Of a stretch of 13,209 nucleotides of DNA, positions 1-8,704 are shown piece after piece. The notes under the pieces were generated by a model that saw nothing but the letters and a program-made list of their open reading frames with translations, did not search any database and was not told the DNA's origin. The position numbers were made by a program, and so were the translations under genes. The stretch spans positions 1 through 13,209 of the forward strand of contig JAACDY010000009.1 of NCBI GenBank assembly GCA_009936675.1, given 5' to 3'. The stretch's first letter is position 1. Every line of letters starts with the position of its first letter. Source of the stretch: Bacteroidota bacterium. Its GTDB lineage: Bacteria; Bacteroidota; Bacteroidia; Flavobacteriales; Flavobacteriaceae.

Positions 1-353
1 ATGGTTCTGGTGGTATTGTCAAATCTTTTTTCTAGGAATTGAGGAATGGTAGTCAGTCCCATCTTTAAATACATGGGAACAAAAAAGATAGCTGCCGCAA
101 CTAGTGCCAGAGCAGAAGTTACCTCCCACCCTATGATGATAAAGCCATTTTTGTAGGACGAGCCATTCATTCCAATAAGGTGCTCTGTTGAAATATTGGT
201 CAATAACATCGAGCCAGCAATGACAACCCCGGTCAAACTTCTTCCTCCAAGAAAATAACCCTCTTGTGAATCGAGTTTCTCGTTTCTGAGCTTTCTCCAT
301 GAGTAAATAGCGACAAAAGCAATAAATGCTGTAAAAGTTAGAACGGTTAACAT
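1..353 (-). CDS. Sodium/solute symporter (SSS family), N-terminal part; probable inositol transporter
   Basis: This is the first 117 codons of an SSS-family (SLC5-like) sodium-coupled symporter; the rest lies beyond the left edge. The translation begins MLTVLTFTAFIAFVAIYSWR, a first membrane helix (about residues 1-19). It continues with the family-typical segment YFLGGRSLTG (33-42), a second helix that includes TNISTEHLIG (52-61), and a third helix at about 72-95. Such proteins sit in the inner membrane and carry sugars, polyols or related solutes with Na+. The start is the ATG at 353, 18 bases after the iolD stop, with no clear Shine-Dalgarno sequence. As the last visible member of the operon it is the obvious candidate for myo-inositol uptake, but the substrate is inferred from context only. 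A 93-residue open frame over 19-300 in another phase is a shadow of this gene. Confidence 0.88.
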   Translation of the reverse strand, partial: MLTVLTFTAFIAFVAIYSWRKLRNEKLDSQEGYFLGGRSLTGVVIAGSMLLTNISTEHLIGMNGSSYKNGFIIIGWEVTSALALVAAAIFFVPMYLKMGLTTIPQFLEKRFDNTTRT

Positions 354-371
354 ATCTAGCTGTTTATGAGT

Positions 372-2249
372 TTAGTGATGAAGTCTTTGTTTCTTCTTCA
401 TTTTTAAATTTTCCTTGCTGGCCTCATCTACAGTTTTCATATCTGAAATTTCAGCTACAGGCACTTCCCACCATCCATATCCATCAATCCCTTGATAGCG
501 ATCACAAGTGGTATAAATAACCGTTGTTTTATCAATGGATTTGGCGTCTTTAAAGGCATTGGTAAGGCTTTGATAATCAGTACACTCAATCACGTGAGCA
601 CCTAAGCTTCTGGCATTGTCTGCCAAATTAATTGGTAATGTCGCATTGGTTGTTGTTTCATCACCGTCGATTCTCTGGGAGTTTTGGTTTCTGAACAAAT
701 ATCGAGTACCAAAACCTTCACTTCCCAGACTTCTTGAAAGTGATCCGATGCTTTTATATCCATCGTTATCAATCAAAACAATAGTGAGTTTATATCCCTC
801 TTGGATGGAAGTTACGATCTCTTGAGAAAGCATCAAATAGCTTCCATCACCAACCATGACGTATATTTCACGACTGGGATCGGCCATCTTAGCACCCAAA
901 CCTCCTGCAATTTCGTAACCCATGCAAGAGAATCCATACTCCAGATGAAAACTTTTATTGCTTTTTGTTCTCCAAAGTTTGTGAAGATCACCCGGCAAGC
1001 TACCTGCTGCACACAAAACCACGTCGTTGTCATCTGCAAAATTATTTACTGCACCTATGATTTCTCCTTGACTCATTTGGTTGTTATGGCGATAATTATA
1101 AATTTCTGAGACTCTTTCCTCCCAGGATTGGTTGTATTCGGCTACGCGTTTCTGATAATCCTCAGACACTCGATGGTCTTCCAACAGATTCATCAACTCT
1201 TCCAATACAGCCTTGGCATCCCCCTGTAACATTAAACCCCCATGCTTTGCGGCATCGAATTCGGTGATATTAATATTTATAAATTTGACATTAGGATTCT
1301 GAAATGCTGTTTTGGAGGCAGTCGTAAAATCGCTGTATCTGGTTCCCAAGCCTATGATTAAATCAGCGGCTTCTGAGATTTGATTCGCTCCGGGTGTACC
1401 TGTTGCTCCAACAGCTCCCAATTGGTGAGGATCGTCAAAGCGCAAAGCTCCTTTGCCCGCAAAGGTTTCCGCAAGGGGAATATGGGTTTTGTGAACAAAT
1501 TTTTTGAGTGTTTCCAAAGCATCACTATAGTGTGCACCCCCACCAGCAATAATAAGTGGTTTCTCACTTTTTTTGATCATTTCAACAGCGCGTTCTAGCT
1601 GATTCAGATCGGGTCTTGGTCTTGCAATACTCCAGGTTTTCTTTTCAAAAAAATCAAGGGGGTAGTCAAAGGCTTCTGCCTGAACATCTTGAGGTATGGC
1701 AAGGGTAACGGTTCCCGTTTCGGCAGGGGAAGTGAGAACTCTCATCACCTCAGGAAGTGCAAATAAAATTTGTTCTGGCCTATTGATGCGATCCCAATAT
1801 TTTGAAATGGGTTTAAAACAATCATTTACAGAAAAGTCTTGTGAATTTGCTGATTCCAATTGTTGTAAAACGGGGGCTACATTTCTTTTTGCAAAAATAT
1901 CTCCAGGAATCAACAAAACGGGTAATCGATTGATAGTAGCTCCGGCGGCAGCGGTAATCATATTGGTAGCACCAGGGCCAATGGAGGTCGTACAAATAAA
2001 AGTACTCAACCTATTTTTCATTTTGGCATAGGCTGCAGCCGTATGAACCATGGATTGCTCATTTCGACATTGATAGTATTTCAAGTCGTTTTGTTGCTGT
2101 ATGGCTTGCCCCATCCCAGCAACATTACCATGTCCTAAAATTCCAAAACAACCGGCAAAAAATTTATTTTCTTTACCCTCTCGCTCAACATACTGTTGAT
2201 TGAGGTATTTAATTACTGCTTGGGCTACCGTCAGTCTGATTGATTTCAT
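372..2249 (-). CDS. iolD: 3D-(3,5/4)-trihydroxycyclohexane-1,2-dione hydrolase (IolD)
   Basis: IolD is a thiamine-diphosphate enzyme (EC 3.7.1.22) that hydrolytically opens the ring of 3D-trihydroxycyclohexane-1,2-dione to give 5-deoxy-glucuronate, the third step of inositol breakdown. The 625-residue product has the length and three-domain plan of the acetolactate synthase-like family. The N-terminal pyrimidine-binding domain carries the cofactor-activating Glu in CRNEQSMVH (E64) and the loop TTSIGPGATN (87-96). A central domain spans about 215-360. The C-terminal pyrophosphate domain carries the metal-binding motif GDGS (467-470) followed by DND (494-496). The WW pair near the end (YGWWEVP) is, from memory, common in IolD. 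The start ATG at 2249 lies 28 bases after the iolG stop. The last residues are Lys/His-rich and probably disordered. The assignment rests on motifs plus its place among other iol genes. Confidence 0.95.
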   Translation of the reverse strand: MKSIRLTVAQAVIKYLNQQYVEREGKENKFFAGCFGILGHGNVAGMGQAIQQQNDLKYYQCRNEQSMVHTAAAYAKMKNRLSTFICTTSIGPGATNMITAAAGATINRLPVLLIPGDIFAKRNVAPVLQQLESANSQDFSVNDCFKPISKYWDRINRPEQILFALPEVMRVLTSPAETGTVTLAIPQDVQAEAFDYPLDFFEKKTWSIARPRPDLNQLERAVEMIKKSEKPLIIAGGGAHYSDALETLKKFVHKTHIPLAETFAGKGALRFDDPHQLGAVGATGTPGANQISEAADLIIGLGTRYSDFTTASKTAFQNPNVKFININITEFDAAKHGGLMLQGDAKAVLEELMNLLEDHRVSEDYQKRVAEYNQSWEERVSEIYNYRHNNQMSQGEIIGAVNNFADDNDVVLCAAGSLPGDLHKLWRTKSNKSFHLEYGFSCMGYEIAGGLGAKMADPSREIYVMVGDGSYLMLSQEIVTSIQEGYKLTIVLIDNDGYKSIGSLSRSLGSEGFGTRYLFRNQNSQRIDGDETTTNATLPINLADNARSLGAHVIECTDYQSLTNAFKDAKSIDKTTVIYTTCDRYQGIDGYGWWEVPVAEISDMKTVDEASKENLKMKKKQRLHH

Positions 2250-2277
2250 AATAGATGTTTTTTATTGATCGACCACT

Positions 2278-3327
2278 TTAAATACTCGACTCATCAATGA
2301 TCAGGCTAATTTCTTGATTATGATTAATTTCGGAGACTTTAACAGGTTTGTTTTCTTTTATTGATTTAATGGCTGCCAAACCGATCATCAAAGATTGCAA
2401 TCCATCATTTCCGTCCACAGGCAAGTCGGTGTTGTTGATTAAGGTATAAACAAAATCTCTGATTTCTGTTTTATAAGCATCTGCATATCTTTCGAGAAAA
2501 AAGTGAAGTGGAAGTGCCGAATGACTGCCCTCACTATTGTATAGCTGATGCGTATCATTTAGATTATTATCTGCTTTTACCATGCCTTTGGAACCAAAGA
2601 CTTCTACTCTTTGATCATACCCATAGGCTGCCTCTCTACTATTATCGATAATGGCCATTGTTCCATCTTCATAGGTCAGTGTTATTACTGCCGAGTCAAT
2701 ATCTCCTACTCGACTCAATTCAGGATTAATAAGGGCTGCCCCCTTGGCATAAACCTCAACAACTTCTTTATCAACCAGAAATCTAGCCATATCAAAATCA
2801 TGAATGGTCATGTCTAAAAACAATCCTCCTGATTGAACAACATAGCTGATGGGTGGGGCTTGTGGATCACGACTGGTAATTTTAACCAAATGATGATTTC
2901 CAATAGCTCCTTGAGCAACCAATTTTTTAACCTTTAAAAATTCTTGGTCAAATCGTCGATTAAAACCAAGCATAAGCTTGATCCCTTTTGACTCAACAAG
3001 TTTTAAAACTTCTAAGACACGTCCTAAATTTAAATCAAGAGGTTTTTCGCAAAATACTGCGACTCCAGCATAAGCGGCTATTTCAACATAATCAGCGTGG
3101 GTGTCTGTTGGTGAACAGATAACAACAGCATCAATAGTTGAATCTTTGATCATCTGTTCATAGGAACTGAATACGCGATCAATCCCTTTTTTTTCGGCAT
3201 ACTGCCGACCATCAGCGTGGGTATCTGTTGCGGCAACTACCTCAACTTCATCCATTAGCTGAAGATTTTCCAGATGAATTTTGCCAATTCTTCCAAGACC
3301 TGCAATAGCAAACTTAATTTTTTTCAT
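2278..3327 (-). CDS. iolG: Inositol 2-dehydrogenase (IolG)
   Basis: IolG is an NAD-dependent dehydrogenase of the GFO/IDH/MocA family (EC 1.1.1.18) that oxidises myo-inositol to scyllo-inosose, the entry reaction of the pathway. The 349-residue protein has an N-terminal Rossmann fold with the dinucleotide motif GLGRIG (10-15). The family signature EKP follows (94-96, catalytic K95). In the C-terminal domain, GGLFLDMTIHDFDM holds D172 and H176, which match the catalytic Asp and His of the Bacillus enzyme. The ATG at 3327 is only 3 bases after the iolE stop, which suggests translational coupling. The GFO/IDH/MocA family acts on many polyols, and activity on scyllo- or D-chiro-inositol cannot be excluded from sequence. 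The operon context makes inositol the likely substrate. Confidence 0.93.
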   Translation of the reverse strand: MKKIKFAIAGLGRIGKIHLENLQLMDEVEVVAATDTHADGRQYAEKKGIDRVFSSYEQMIKDSTIDAVVICSPTDTHADYVEIAAYAGVAVFCEKPLDLNLGRVLEVLKLVESKGIKLMLGFNRRFDQEFLKVKKLVAQGAIGNHHLVKITSRDPQAPPISYVVQSGGLFLDMTIHDFDMARFLVDKEVVEVYAKGAALINPELSRVGDIDSAVITLTYEDGTMAIIDNSREAAYGYDQRVEVFGSKGMVKADNNLNDTHQLYNSEGSHSALPLHFFLERYADAYKTEIRDFVYTLINNTDLPVDGNDGLQSLMIGLAAIKSIKENKPVKVSEINHNQEISLIIDESSI

Positions 3328-3330
3328 TGT

Positions 3331-4236
3331 CTATAATCCTAAAGTTTTTATATACGCTCGATTTGATAGTGCGCAAATTTTTGGGTGCCCCATCCCGGGT
3401 AAAATATCTTGTTCGACTACTATCCAATCATCATAGTACAATTCATTCAATTGATTGATAATGGCCTGAAAGTCAACATTCCCTTTTCCAAGTTCACAGA
3501 AGACTCCTCTTTTGATGGCGTCAAAATAGTCCCCATTCTCTTTTTGGGAATTTTTAGCTGCCTTGGGGTCAAAATCCTTAAAGTGAACGTGCCATAGACG
3601 GCTGGCATATTTTTTAAGCATCGTCGATGGATTTCCTCCACCGAAGGCACAATGTCCTGTATCCAAACACAAACCTACAAGTTCGGGGTCGGTGAGCTCC
3701 ATCAATCGATCGATTTCATTGGGTGTTTCAATAAATCCACCGCAATGGTGATGGAAAACAGTTTTGATCCCATAGGTTTCCTTGACCACTTTTGCAATTT
3801 GATTGGCACCCTCTGCAAAATCGCTCCATTGTTGATCGCTCAATTCCATGTCTGATGAAATTCTCCCCGCATTTTGGGTTCTTTGAGGGTCTTTTCCATT
3901 GTCATCGGCCAATACAATCAAAGCATTTTTAAAACCTGCTTCATGCATTAAATGCGCTACTTTGAGTGCATCAGAAATCCCACTTTGATGTTGTTCTTTA
4001 TCTTTGAGATCAACAGGAACAAAAGCCCCCAAAAGTTCGAGGTCTCTGTTTTTTATTTCCTTGCGTAAATCCTCGGGTGAAGTGGGCATAAATCCCCAAT
4101 CTCCCAATTCTGTACCTATATAACCCGTTGATTTAATTTCATCCAAGACTTGTCCAAACCCAATTTCTTCAGATTGCTCTTCCAAGTCAAATTCTAGTGC
4201 TCCCCACGAACAAGGTGCATTTGCTATTTTGATCAT
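3331..4236 (-). CDS. iolE: Inosose dehydratase (IolE)
   Basis: IolE (EC 4.2.1.44) removes water from scyllo-inosose to give 3D-trihydroxycyclohexane-1,2-dione. The protein is a TIM barrel of the xylose isomerase/AP endonuclease 2 family. Segments shared with known IolE proteins, in order, are the FHHHCGGFIETPNEIDRLM region, LDTGHCAFGG, LWHVHFKDFD and IVVEQD. These supply the expected Glu, Asp, His and Glu ligands for a divalent metal. I place the start at the ATG at 4236, giving 301 residues that begin MIKIANAPCSWGALEF. This agrees with the family start and leaves a 10-base gap after the iolA stop. A longer reading from 4284 would add 16 unrelated residues and overlap iolA by 38 bases. The related isomerase IolI is an alternative, but the match to IolE around HHH and VHFKD is better. 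Confidence 0.9.
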   Translation of the reverse strand: MIKIANAPCSWGALEFDLEEQSEEIGFGQVLDEIKSTGYIGTELGDWGFMPTSPEDLRKEIKNRDLELLGAFVPVDLKDKEQHQSGISDALKVAHLMHEAGFKNALIVLADDNGKDPQRTQNAGRISSDMELSDQQWSDFAEGANQIAKVVKETYGIKTVFHHHCGGFIETPNEIDRLMELTDPELVGLCLDTGHCAFGGGNPSTMLKKYASRLWHVHFKDFDPKAAKNSQKENGDYFDAIKRGVFCELGKGNVDFQAIINQLNELYYDDWIVVEQDILPGMGHPKICALSNRAYIKTLGL

Positions 4237-4246
4237 TTTAACAAGA

Positions 4247-5722
4247 TTAAAACTTTCGTGACCAGATATTCGGCCACCTTTCAATTACAACTTTAGTTTG
4301 GGTAAAAAATTCAATGGCGTGTTTACCTTGACCATGAAGATCTCCAAAAAAACTGTCTTTCCATCCACTAAAAGGAAATTGTGCCATTGGAGCAGCAACT
4401 CCAATATTAATTCCAATATTCCCTGCATCAGCTTCATTTCTAAACTTCCTAGCACTGGCTCCATTACTGGTAAATAAGCAAGCCATATTTCCATACTGCC
4501 CAGAATTCACAAAAGCGATAGCCTCTTCTATTGTTTTCATGGAAATAAGACTCATCACAGGGCCAAAAATTTCGGTTTGTATTAATTTTTTATTCAAATG
4601 ACCATTTTCCAAAATCGTAGGAGCTAGAAAATTACCTTCTTCATATCCAGAAACTTTAGTTTTTCGACCGTCAAGTAATGCATTCGCCCCTTCAGAAATT
4701 CCAAGTTCTATGAGGTCGGTTATTCTATTTTTACTTTCAGGGGTAATGACTGGCCCCATACTGACTCCTTGATCCCATCCATATCCAACGGTTCTGGACT
4801 TAACGGTTTCATACAAAGCATCTTTTAGGTTTCTATTTTCATCATCTACCGTGACTATGGTCGAAGCGGCAAGGCATCTTTGCCCAGCACAACCATATAC
4901 GGAGTCTGCAATGATCCTGGTTGACATTTCAACGTCTGCATCAGGAAGAACGATAACCGGATTTTTGGCTCCACCCTGTGCTTGAACTCTTTTACCGTTG
5001 GCTGTTCCTTTGGAATAGATATATCTGGCAACAGGAGTGCTCCCAACAAAGCTAATGGCCTTGATGGTAGGATGCTCTAAAATGGCATCAACCGTTTCTT
5101 TTCCTCCATGAACCATACTGATCAATCCTTTGGGAAGATCCAATTGATCCATTAGAGAAAATATCTTCATCATCGTCATTGGAACCTTCTCAGAGGGTTT
5201 AACGATAAACGCATTTCCAGTTGCAATGGCGTACGGCAAAAACCAAAAAACGATCATACTAGGAAAGTTAAAAGGAGTAATACAAGCCGTAACCCCCAGT
5301 GGTTGTCTGATCATCATCTCGTCTATACCGCTTGCGATGTCTTCAATCACATCACCAGCCATCAATATAGGAGTTCCACAGGCTACTTCAATATTTTCAA
5401 TAGCCCTTTGAATTTCTCCAAATGATTCATCTCTTGTCTTCCCAGATTCATCCGTAATGGTTTTGGCAATGACTTCTCTGTTGGCTTCAAAAAGTGACTT
5501 TAGCTGGTACAAAACCTGCACTCTTTTCATCACCGGAACCTTACTCCATTCCTTTTGCGCCGTATAAGCAGTTTCACATGCTGTGGCAACATCAATTGCG
5601 GTAGCGCTTCCGTAGGGTACTTTTGCTAAAACAGCCTGATTGGCAGGATTGAGTACTTCAATGGTCTCTGTCGAACTGCTTTTGACCCATTCACCATTGA
5701 TATAATTTTTTAATACTTCCAT
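4247..5722 (-). CDS. iolA: CoA-acylating (methyl)malonate-semialdehyde dehydrogenase (IolA/MmsA)
   Basis: This enzyme oxidises malonate semialdehyde, the product of the IolJ aldolase, to acetyl-CoA and CO2 using NAD and CoA (EC 1.2.1.18/1.2.1.27). The 491-residue protein is a complete aldehyde dehydrogenase. It has the transition-state Asn in TPFNFP (N152), the cofactor loop SFVGSTP (224-230) and the nucleophile in GCAGQRC (C283). The segment QGGAKNP (249-255) stands where hydrolytic aldehyde dehydrogenases have a conserved ELGGK-type motif, and this is a hallmark of the CoA-acylating MmsA group. The start ATG at 5722 follows a 58-base AT-rich spacer after iolC, the widest gap in the operon. 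MmsA enzymes also serve valine breakdown, but the position between iolC and iolE points to the inositol role. Confidence 0.94.
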   Translation of the reverse strand: MEVLKNYINGEWVKSSSTETIEVLNPANQAVLAKVPYGSATAIDVATACETAYTAQKEWSKVPVMKRVQVLYQLKSLFEANREVIAKTITDESGKTRDESFGEIQRAIENIEVACGTPILMAGDVIEDIASGIDEMMIRQPLGVTACITPFNFPSMIVFWFLPYAIATGNAFIVKPSEKVPMTMMKIFSLMDQLDLPKGLISMVHGGKETVDAILEHPTIKAISFVGSTPVARYIYSKGTANGKRVQAQGGAKNPVIVLPDADVEMSTRIIADSVYGCAGQRCLAASTIVTVDDENRNLKDALYETVKSRTVGYGWDQGVSMGPVITPESKNRITDLIELGISEGANALLDGRKTKVSGYEEGNFLAPTILENGHLNKKLIQTEIFGPVMSLISMKTIEEAIAFVNSGQYGNMACLFTSNGASARKFRNEADAGNIGINIGVAAPMAQFPFSGWKDSFFGDLHGQGKHAIEFFTQTKVVIERWPNIWSRKF

Positions 5723-5780
5723 TAATTGTTTATTTATTCTATTCTTTATTTCGTTTTATAAGACCTTTCAATTCCGATGT

Positions 5781-6794
5781 CTAAAATCCTCCTCTTTCAT
5801 TGATAAAGGACATCGATTCATACAAATAAGGCATGAAATTGGCGCATCCTTTTTTGGTGACAACTTGTGCCCCACTGGCATTTCCCATTCTACAAGATTT
5901 ATATAAATCCCAATCCTGAAGAATTCCATAAAGAAATCCGCTGGCAAAGGCATCACCTGCACCTAAAACATTCAATATCTCAACAGGAAATCCGGGTACA
6001 TCCTTTTTTGAACCGTCGGGGTAATGTATGCTCGCTCCAGCAGAACCCCTTTTTACAATAAGGGTTTCTATACCCAACGCCAGTAATTGTTCAATGGAGG
6101 AATCTATATCACCCTTGATTTCAGGAGCAGAAATTTGCTGATCTTTAATGGTTACTTGAGAGGTACTACTCATGGTCGCAGCCAAAATCTCTTCCTCTGT
6201 TCCAATAGCAATTTTAACCTTAGGGAGTAACGCTCTAATGGTCAACCCAAATGCACGATAATCGTGCCACTGGTCTGCCCTAAAGTCTAGATCTAAAACA
6301 ACATCTATATCATTTTTATCGGCCACTTCTGCTGCAAAGAAAGTTGCACTTCTCGTTGGTTCAATATTAAGGGCGGTACCGTTCAGGAGCACAATCTTGT
6401 AATCATTAATTTTTGCCTTAATGACATCATTAATGGTGATTTGACTGTCTGCTGCATTGTCTCTGTAATAAACCAAAGGAAATTTATCGGGAGGCTCTAT
6501 GCCCAGAACGACAGCACTGCTTCTTGTTCCTTTGATGGTAGGAATACAATGTGTATTAACCCCTTCATTTTCTAGGAAATTCAAAATAAATGATCCCACT
6601 TTATCATCGCCCACACCTGTAAGCAAACTGGCATCAACCCCCAATCTGGCACATCCTACCGCAATATTAAGTGGGGATCCTCCCACAAAGGCATCAAAAC
6701 CATTTATATCATTAAAAGGAGCCCCTATATCTTGAGAATACAGGTCTATAGAAGATCTACCAATGGTTAAAACATCGTGTTTTTTTTCAGTCAT
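5781..6794 (-). CDS. iolC: 5-dehydro-2-deoxygluconokinase (IolC)
   Basis: IolC phosphorylates 5-dehydro-2-deoxygluconate at C6 with ATP (EC 2.7.1.92) in the cytoplasm. The 337-residue protein is a PfkB/ribokinase-family sugar kinase. Its first PfkB signature lies in VGGSPLNIAVGCARLG (37-52). The second signature, NVLGAGDAFASGF (275-287), contains the anion hole GAGD and catalytic base D281. The substrate-side start reads DVLTIGRSSIDLY, with the IGR/DLY pattern common in IolC. The ATG at 6794 overlaps the iolB stop codon by 8 bases (ATGACTGA), which strongly suggests translational coupling. Other PfkB kinases such as KdgK are related, but the gene context settles the assignment. Confidence 0.93.
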   Translation of the reverse strand: MTEKKHDVLTIGRSSIDLYSQDIGAPFNDINGFDAFVGGSPLNIAVGCARLGVDASLLTGVGDDKVGSFILNFLENEGVNTHCIPTIKGTRSSAVVLGIEPPDKFPLVYYRDNAADSQITINDVIKAKINDYKIVLLNGTALNIEPTRSATFFAAEVADKNDIDVVLDLDFRADQWHDYRAFGLTIRALLPKVKIAIGTEEEILAATMSSTSQVTIKDQQISAPEIKGDIDSSIEQLLALGIETLIVKRGSAGASIHYPDGSKKDVPGFPVEILNVLGAGDAFASGFLYGILQDWDLYKSCRMGNASGAQVVTKKGCANFMPYLYESMSFINERGGF

Positions 6795-7665
6795 AATTAT
6801 TCATTTCAGCAGTTACCAAGGGGAGTCTTTTGTCTTGGGAAGTCCAAGAATCGTAAATCCACTCGTGGTCAGGGTCTGTTGTGTTGGCCAAACATTGATC
6901 TGTTCCCGCCAAAAAGTTTAAGTAGTAGCAATGAAAGCCATGCTCTGCAACCACGGGATGGAACCCTTTGGGAATCAAAACAACATCATTGTGTTTTACC
7001 CTTACCATCTCATCCAAAGACCTGTCTTTGGTGTAAACCTGTTGGATAGCGTATGCTTCAGGTTTTTGAAATTTATAGAAATAGGTTTCTTCTTGTATCG
7101 GTTCCAAAACATTTCCCTTGTCGTCCAATATACGTTCATCGTGCTTGTGGGCTGGAAATGAACTCCAATTTCCAGACGGGGTATATACTTCTCTGGATAC
7201 AATTTTACTACAACCAAAGCCAGGAGGAACCAAATCATTAAATTGTCTAGTGGCATTATCTCCTCCAAAAATGACAACTTGTGTATCTTCTGGGGTTACA
7301 AATTTTGCAGGAAAATCCTCATCTGATTTACACCACCCATAGGCAATGTCCAAAACTTCACTGGTGGCCGTAAGTTTGAATGTGGAGTGTGGGGGTAAAT
7401 AGAGCGTATGAGCGACACCGCTAAACACATCTTTTCTGCCGTTTTTTGTTTCCCATTCCCCTCTATTGCTACTGACCTTAAAATTACCACTGAGAAGGAC
7501 AATTACCATCTCGTTATCTTCTGTGTTGTGGCCCCATACAGCATCACGTCTCATCTGACGTGCCTCAAAACTCAAGTATTCCCACTGAGCAGACTCAGGG
7601 GTGACCCTTTGATAAATTTCAGCAGAAGATTCTGGTTTTTGGAGTAATGGTGAATTGGATTTCAT
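6787..7665 (-). CDS. iolB: 5-deoxy-glucuronate isomerase (IolB)
   Basis: IolB (EC 5.3.1.30) isomerises 5-deoxy-glucuronate to 5-dehydro-2-deoxygluconate, linking ring opening by IolD to phosphorylation by IolC. It belongs to the KduI/IolB bicupin family. The C-terminal cupin shows the metal site: WSSFPAHKHDE with H173 and H175, a Glu in EETYFYKF (E192 or E193), and a His in PKGFHPV (H236). I choose the ATG at 7665 (292 residues, beginning MKSNSPLLQKP), 10 bases after the iolJ stop. An in-frame TTG at 7671 would add two residues but is a weaker start. The stop overlaps the iolC start. No truncation or missing metal ligand is seen. Confidence 0.94.
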   Translation of the reverse strand: MKSNSPLLQKPESSAEIYQRVTPESAQWEYLSFEARQMRRDAVWGHNTEDNEMVIVLLSGNFKVSSNRGEWETKNGRKDVFSGVAHTLYLPPHSTFKLTATSEVLDIAYGWCKSDEDFPAKFVTPEDTQVVIFGGDNATRQFNDLVPPGFGCSKIVSREVYTPSGNWSSFPAHKHDERILDDKGNVLEPIQEETYFYKFQKPEAYAIQQVYTKDRSLDEMVRVKHNDVVLIPKGFHPVVAEHGFHCYYLNFLAGTDQCLANTTDPDHEWIYDSWTSQDKRLPLVTAEMNNYD

Positions 7666-7675
7666 AGGCAATATT

Positions 7676-8614
7676 TTAATTGAATTGATTGGCTTTTCCT
7701 GTGGCTTTCAATAAATCAAATTTACTGAGCATAAACTTTTCATAAGCTTCAATATATTGTTTCCCGGGGATAATTGGGTCAAATTGATCGGGATTGTCTT
7801 TGAAAAACTCCCTGTGGATTCTTGCCCACAAAATTCTTGTATCGGTCGCTATATTTATTTTGCAGATACCATAAGAAATGGATTTTATAATTTCCTCTGG
7901 AGCTACACCTGAAGCAGTTTTATCAAGTTTGCCTCCACTTTTATTGATTCTATTGACTTCTTCGTGGTTCACGCTCGATCCCCCATGTAAAACGAGTGGG
8001 AACTCAGGAAGCAACTTTTGAATTTTTTCGAGTATATCAAATTGAATTCCTTGTCCTCCAGAAAACTTATAGGCTCCATGACTGGTTCCAACCGCTACGG
8101 CCAGACTGTTACACTGGGTTTCATTGACAAACTGCAATGCCTCATCGGGATGCGTGTACTTGGCCATTTTTTCATCTACTGAAATATCATCCTCCACCCC
8201 ACTGAGCACCCCTAATTCGGCTTCTACAAAAATTTGCTTTGCTTTTGCTTTCTCGACTACCGCTTGGGTTCTCTTCACATTTTGATTAAAATCATCATGA
8301 GAGGCATCAATCATGACAGAGTCATAGGACTCGGAATTTATGGCATCAAAAACATGGGATTCAACCCCGTGATCTAAATGCACAGCAAATTTAGCTTTGG
8401 GGTAAATTTTTGCCGCAGCACGAATCATTCCAATAAGCATTTTGGGATGGGCATAATTTCTAGACACTGGAGTGATTTGAACAATAAAAGGAGCATTGGC
8501 TTTTTCACCGGCACTAAAAAGTCCATGAATCTGTTCCATGGTAAAAACGTTAACGGCTGCAATAGCATATTTTGAATAACAGTTGTGGAACAAAATATGT
8601 GGTGAAACTACCAT
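7676..8614 (-). CDS. iolJ: Class II aldolase, probable 6-phospho-5-dehydro-2-deoxygluconate aldolase (IolJ)
   Basis: The 312-residue protein is a class II (zinc) fructose-bisphosphate aldolase homologue. It has the catalytic Asp and first zinc His in VHLDHG (D81, H82), an acidic cluster in FVEAELG (E131, E133), and further zinc ligands in GTSHGAYKF (H179) and LVLHGGSS (H210). A phosphate/substrate-binding stretch, KINIATDTR (252-260), is also present. In an iol operon the expected reaction is cleavage of 2-deoxy-5-keto-D-gluconate 6-phosphate to dihydroxyacetone phosphate and malonate semialdehyde (EC 4.1.2.29). The fold alone does not separate this from glycolytic or tagatose aldolase, so the specificity is inferred from context. 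It is the first gene of the operon after the regulator, and its upstream region holds the palindromic operator. The start is the ATG at 8614. Confidence 0.88.
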   Translation of the reverse strand: MVVSPHILFHNCYSKYAIAAVNVFTMEQIHGLFSAGEKANAPFIVQITPVSRNYAHPKMLIGMIRAAAKIYPKAKFAVHLDHGVESHVFDAINSESYDSVMIDASHDDFNQNVKRTQAVVEKAKAKQIFVEAELGVLSGVEDDISVDEKMAKYTHPDEALQFVNETQCNSLAVAVGTSHGAYKFSGGQGIQFDILEKIQKLLPEFPLVLHGGSSVNHEEVNRINKSGGKLDKTASGVAPEEIIKSISYGICKINIATDTRILWARIHREFFKDNPDQFDPIIPGKQYIEAYEKFMLSKFDLLKATGKANQFN

Positions 8615-8676
8615 TAAAGTAAGGTGTAAATTTGAATTTTAGAATTATGTAAAAATAACGATTTAATCATCTTGTG

Positions 8677-8704
8677 GTAAATTACACATCAGAATAACAT
8701 GCAA
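8677..8704 (-). promoter_or_regulatory. Tentative promoter of the iol operon
   Basis: Reading on the minus strand, a TTG at 8704-8702, inside the palindromic operator, is followed after 17 bases by TAATTTAC (8684-8677). That is a partial match to the Bacteroidota -7 consensus TAnnTTTG. In this arrangement the operator would cover the -33 element, fitting simple repression. An alternative -7 box is TATTTTTA at 8657-8650, which matches better but lacks a TTG at the right distance. The transcription start is not known and this is a weak call. Confidence 0.25.

Noticed and set aside
19..300. A 93-residue open frame on the minus strand with many Trp, Cys and Arg residues
   Set aside because: It is out of phase with the SSS symporter frame, which runs open from 353 to the window edge and shows recognisable family motifs. 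The 93-residue product looks like nothing known.
4237..4284. Extended N-terminus for iolE, beginning MKGGRISGHESF
   Set aside because: It would overlap iolA by 38 bases and adds residues not found at the start of the family. The ATG at 4236 gives the expected IolE start.
5723..5780. Internal promoter in the 58-base iolC-iolA gap
   Set aside because: The gap is AT-rich but contains no TAnnTTTG match or paired TTG, so I see no support beyond its length.
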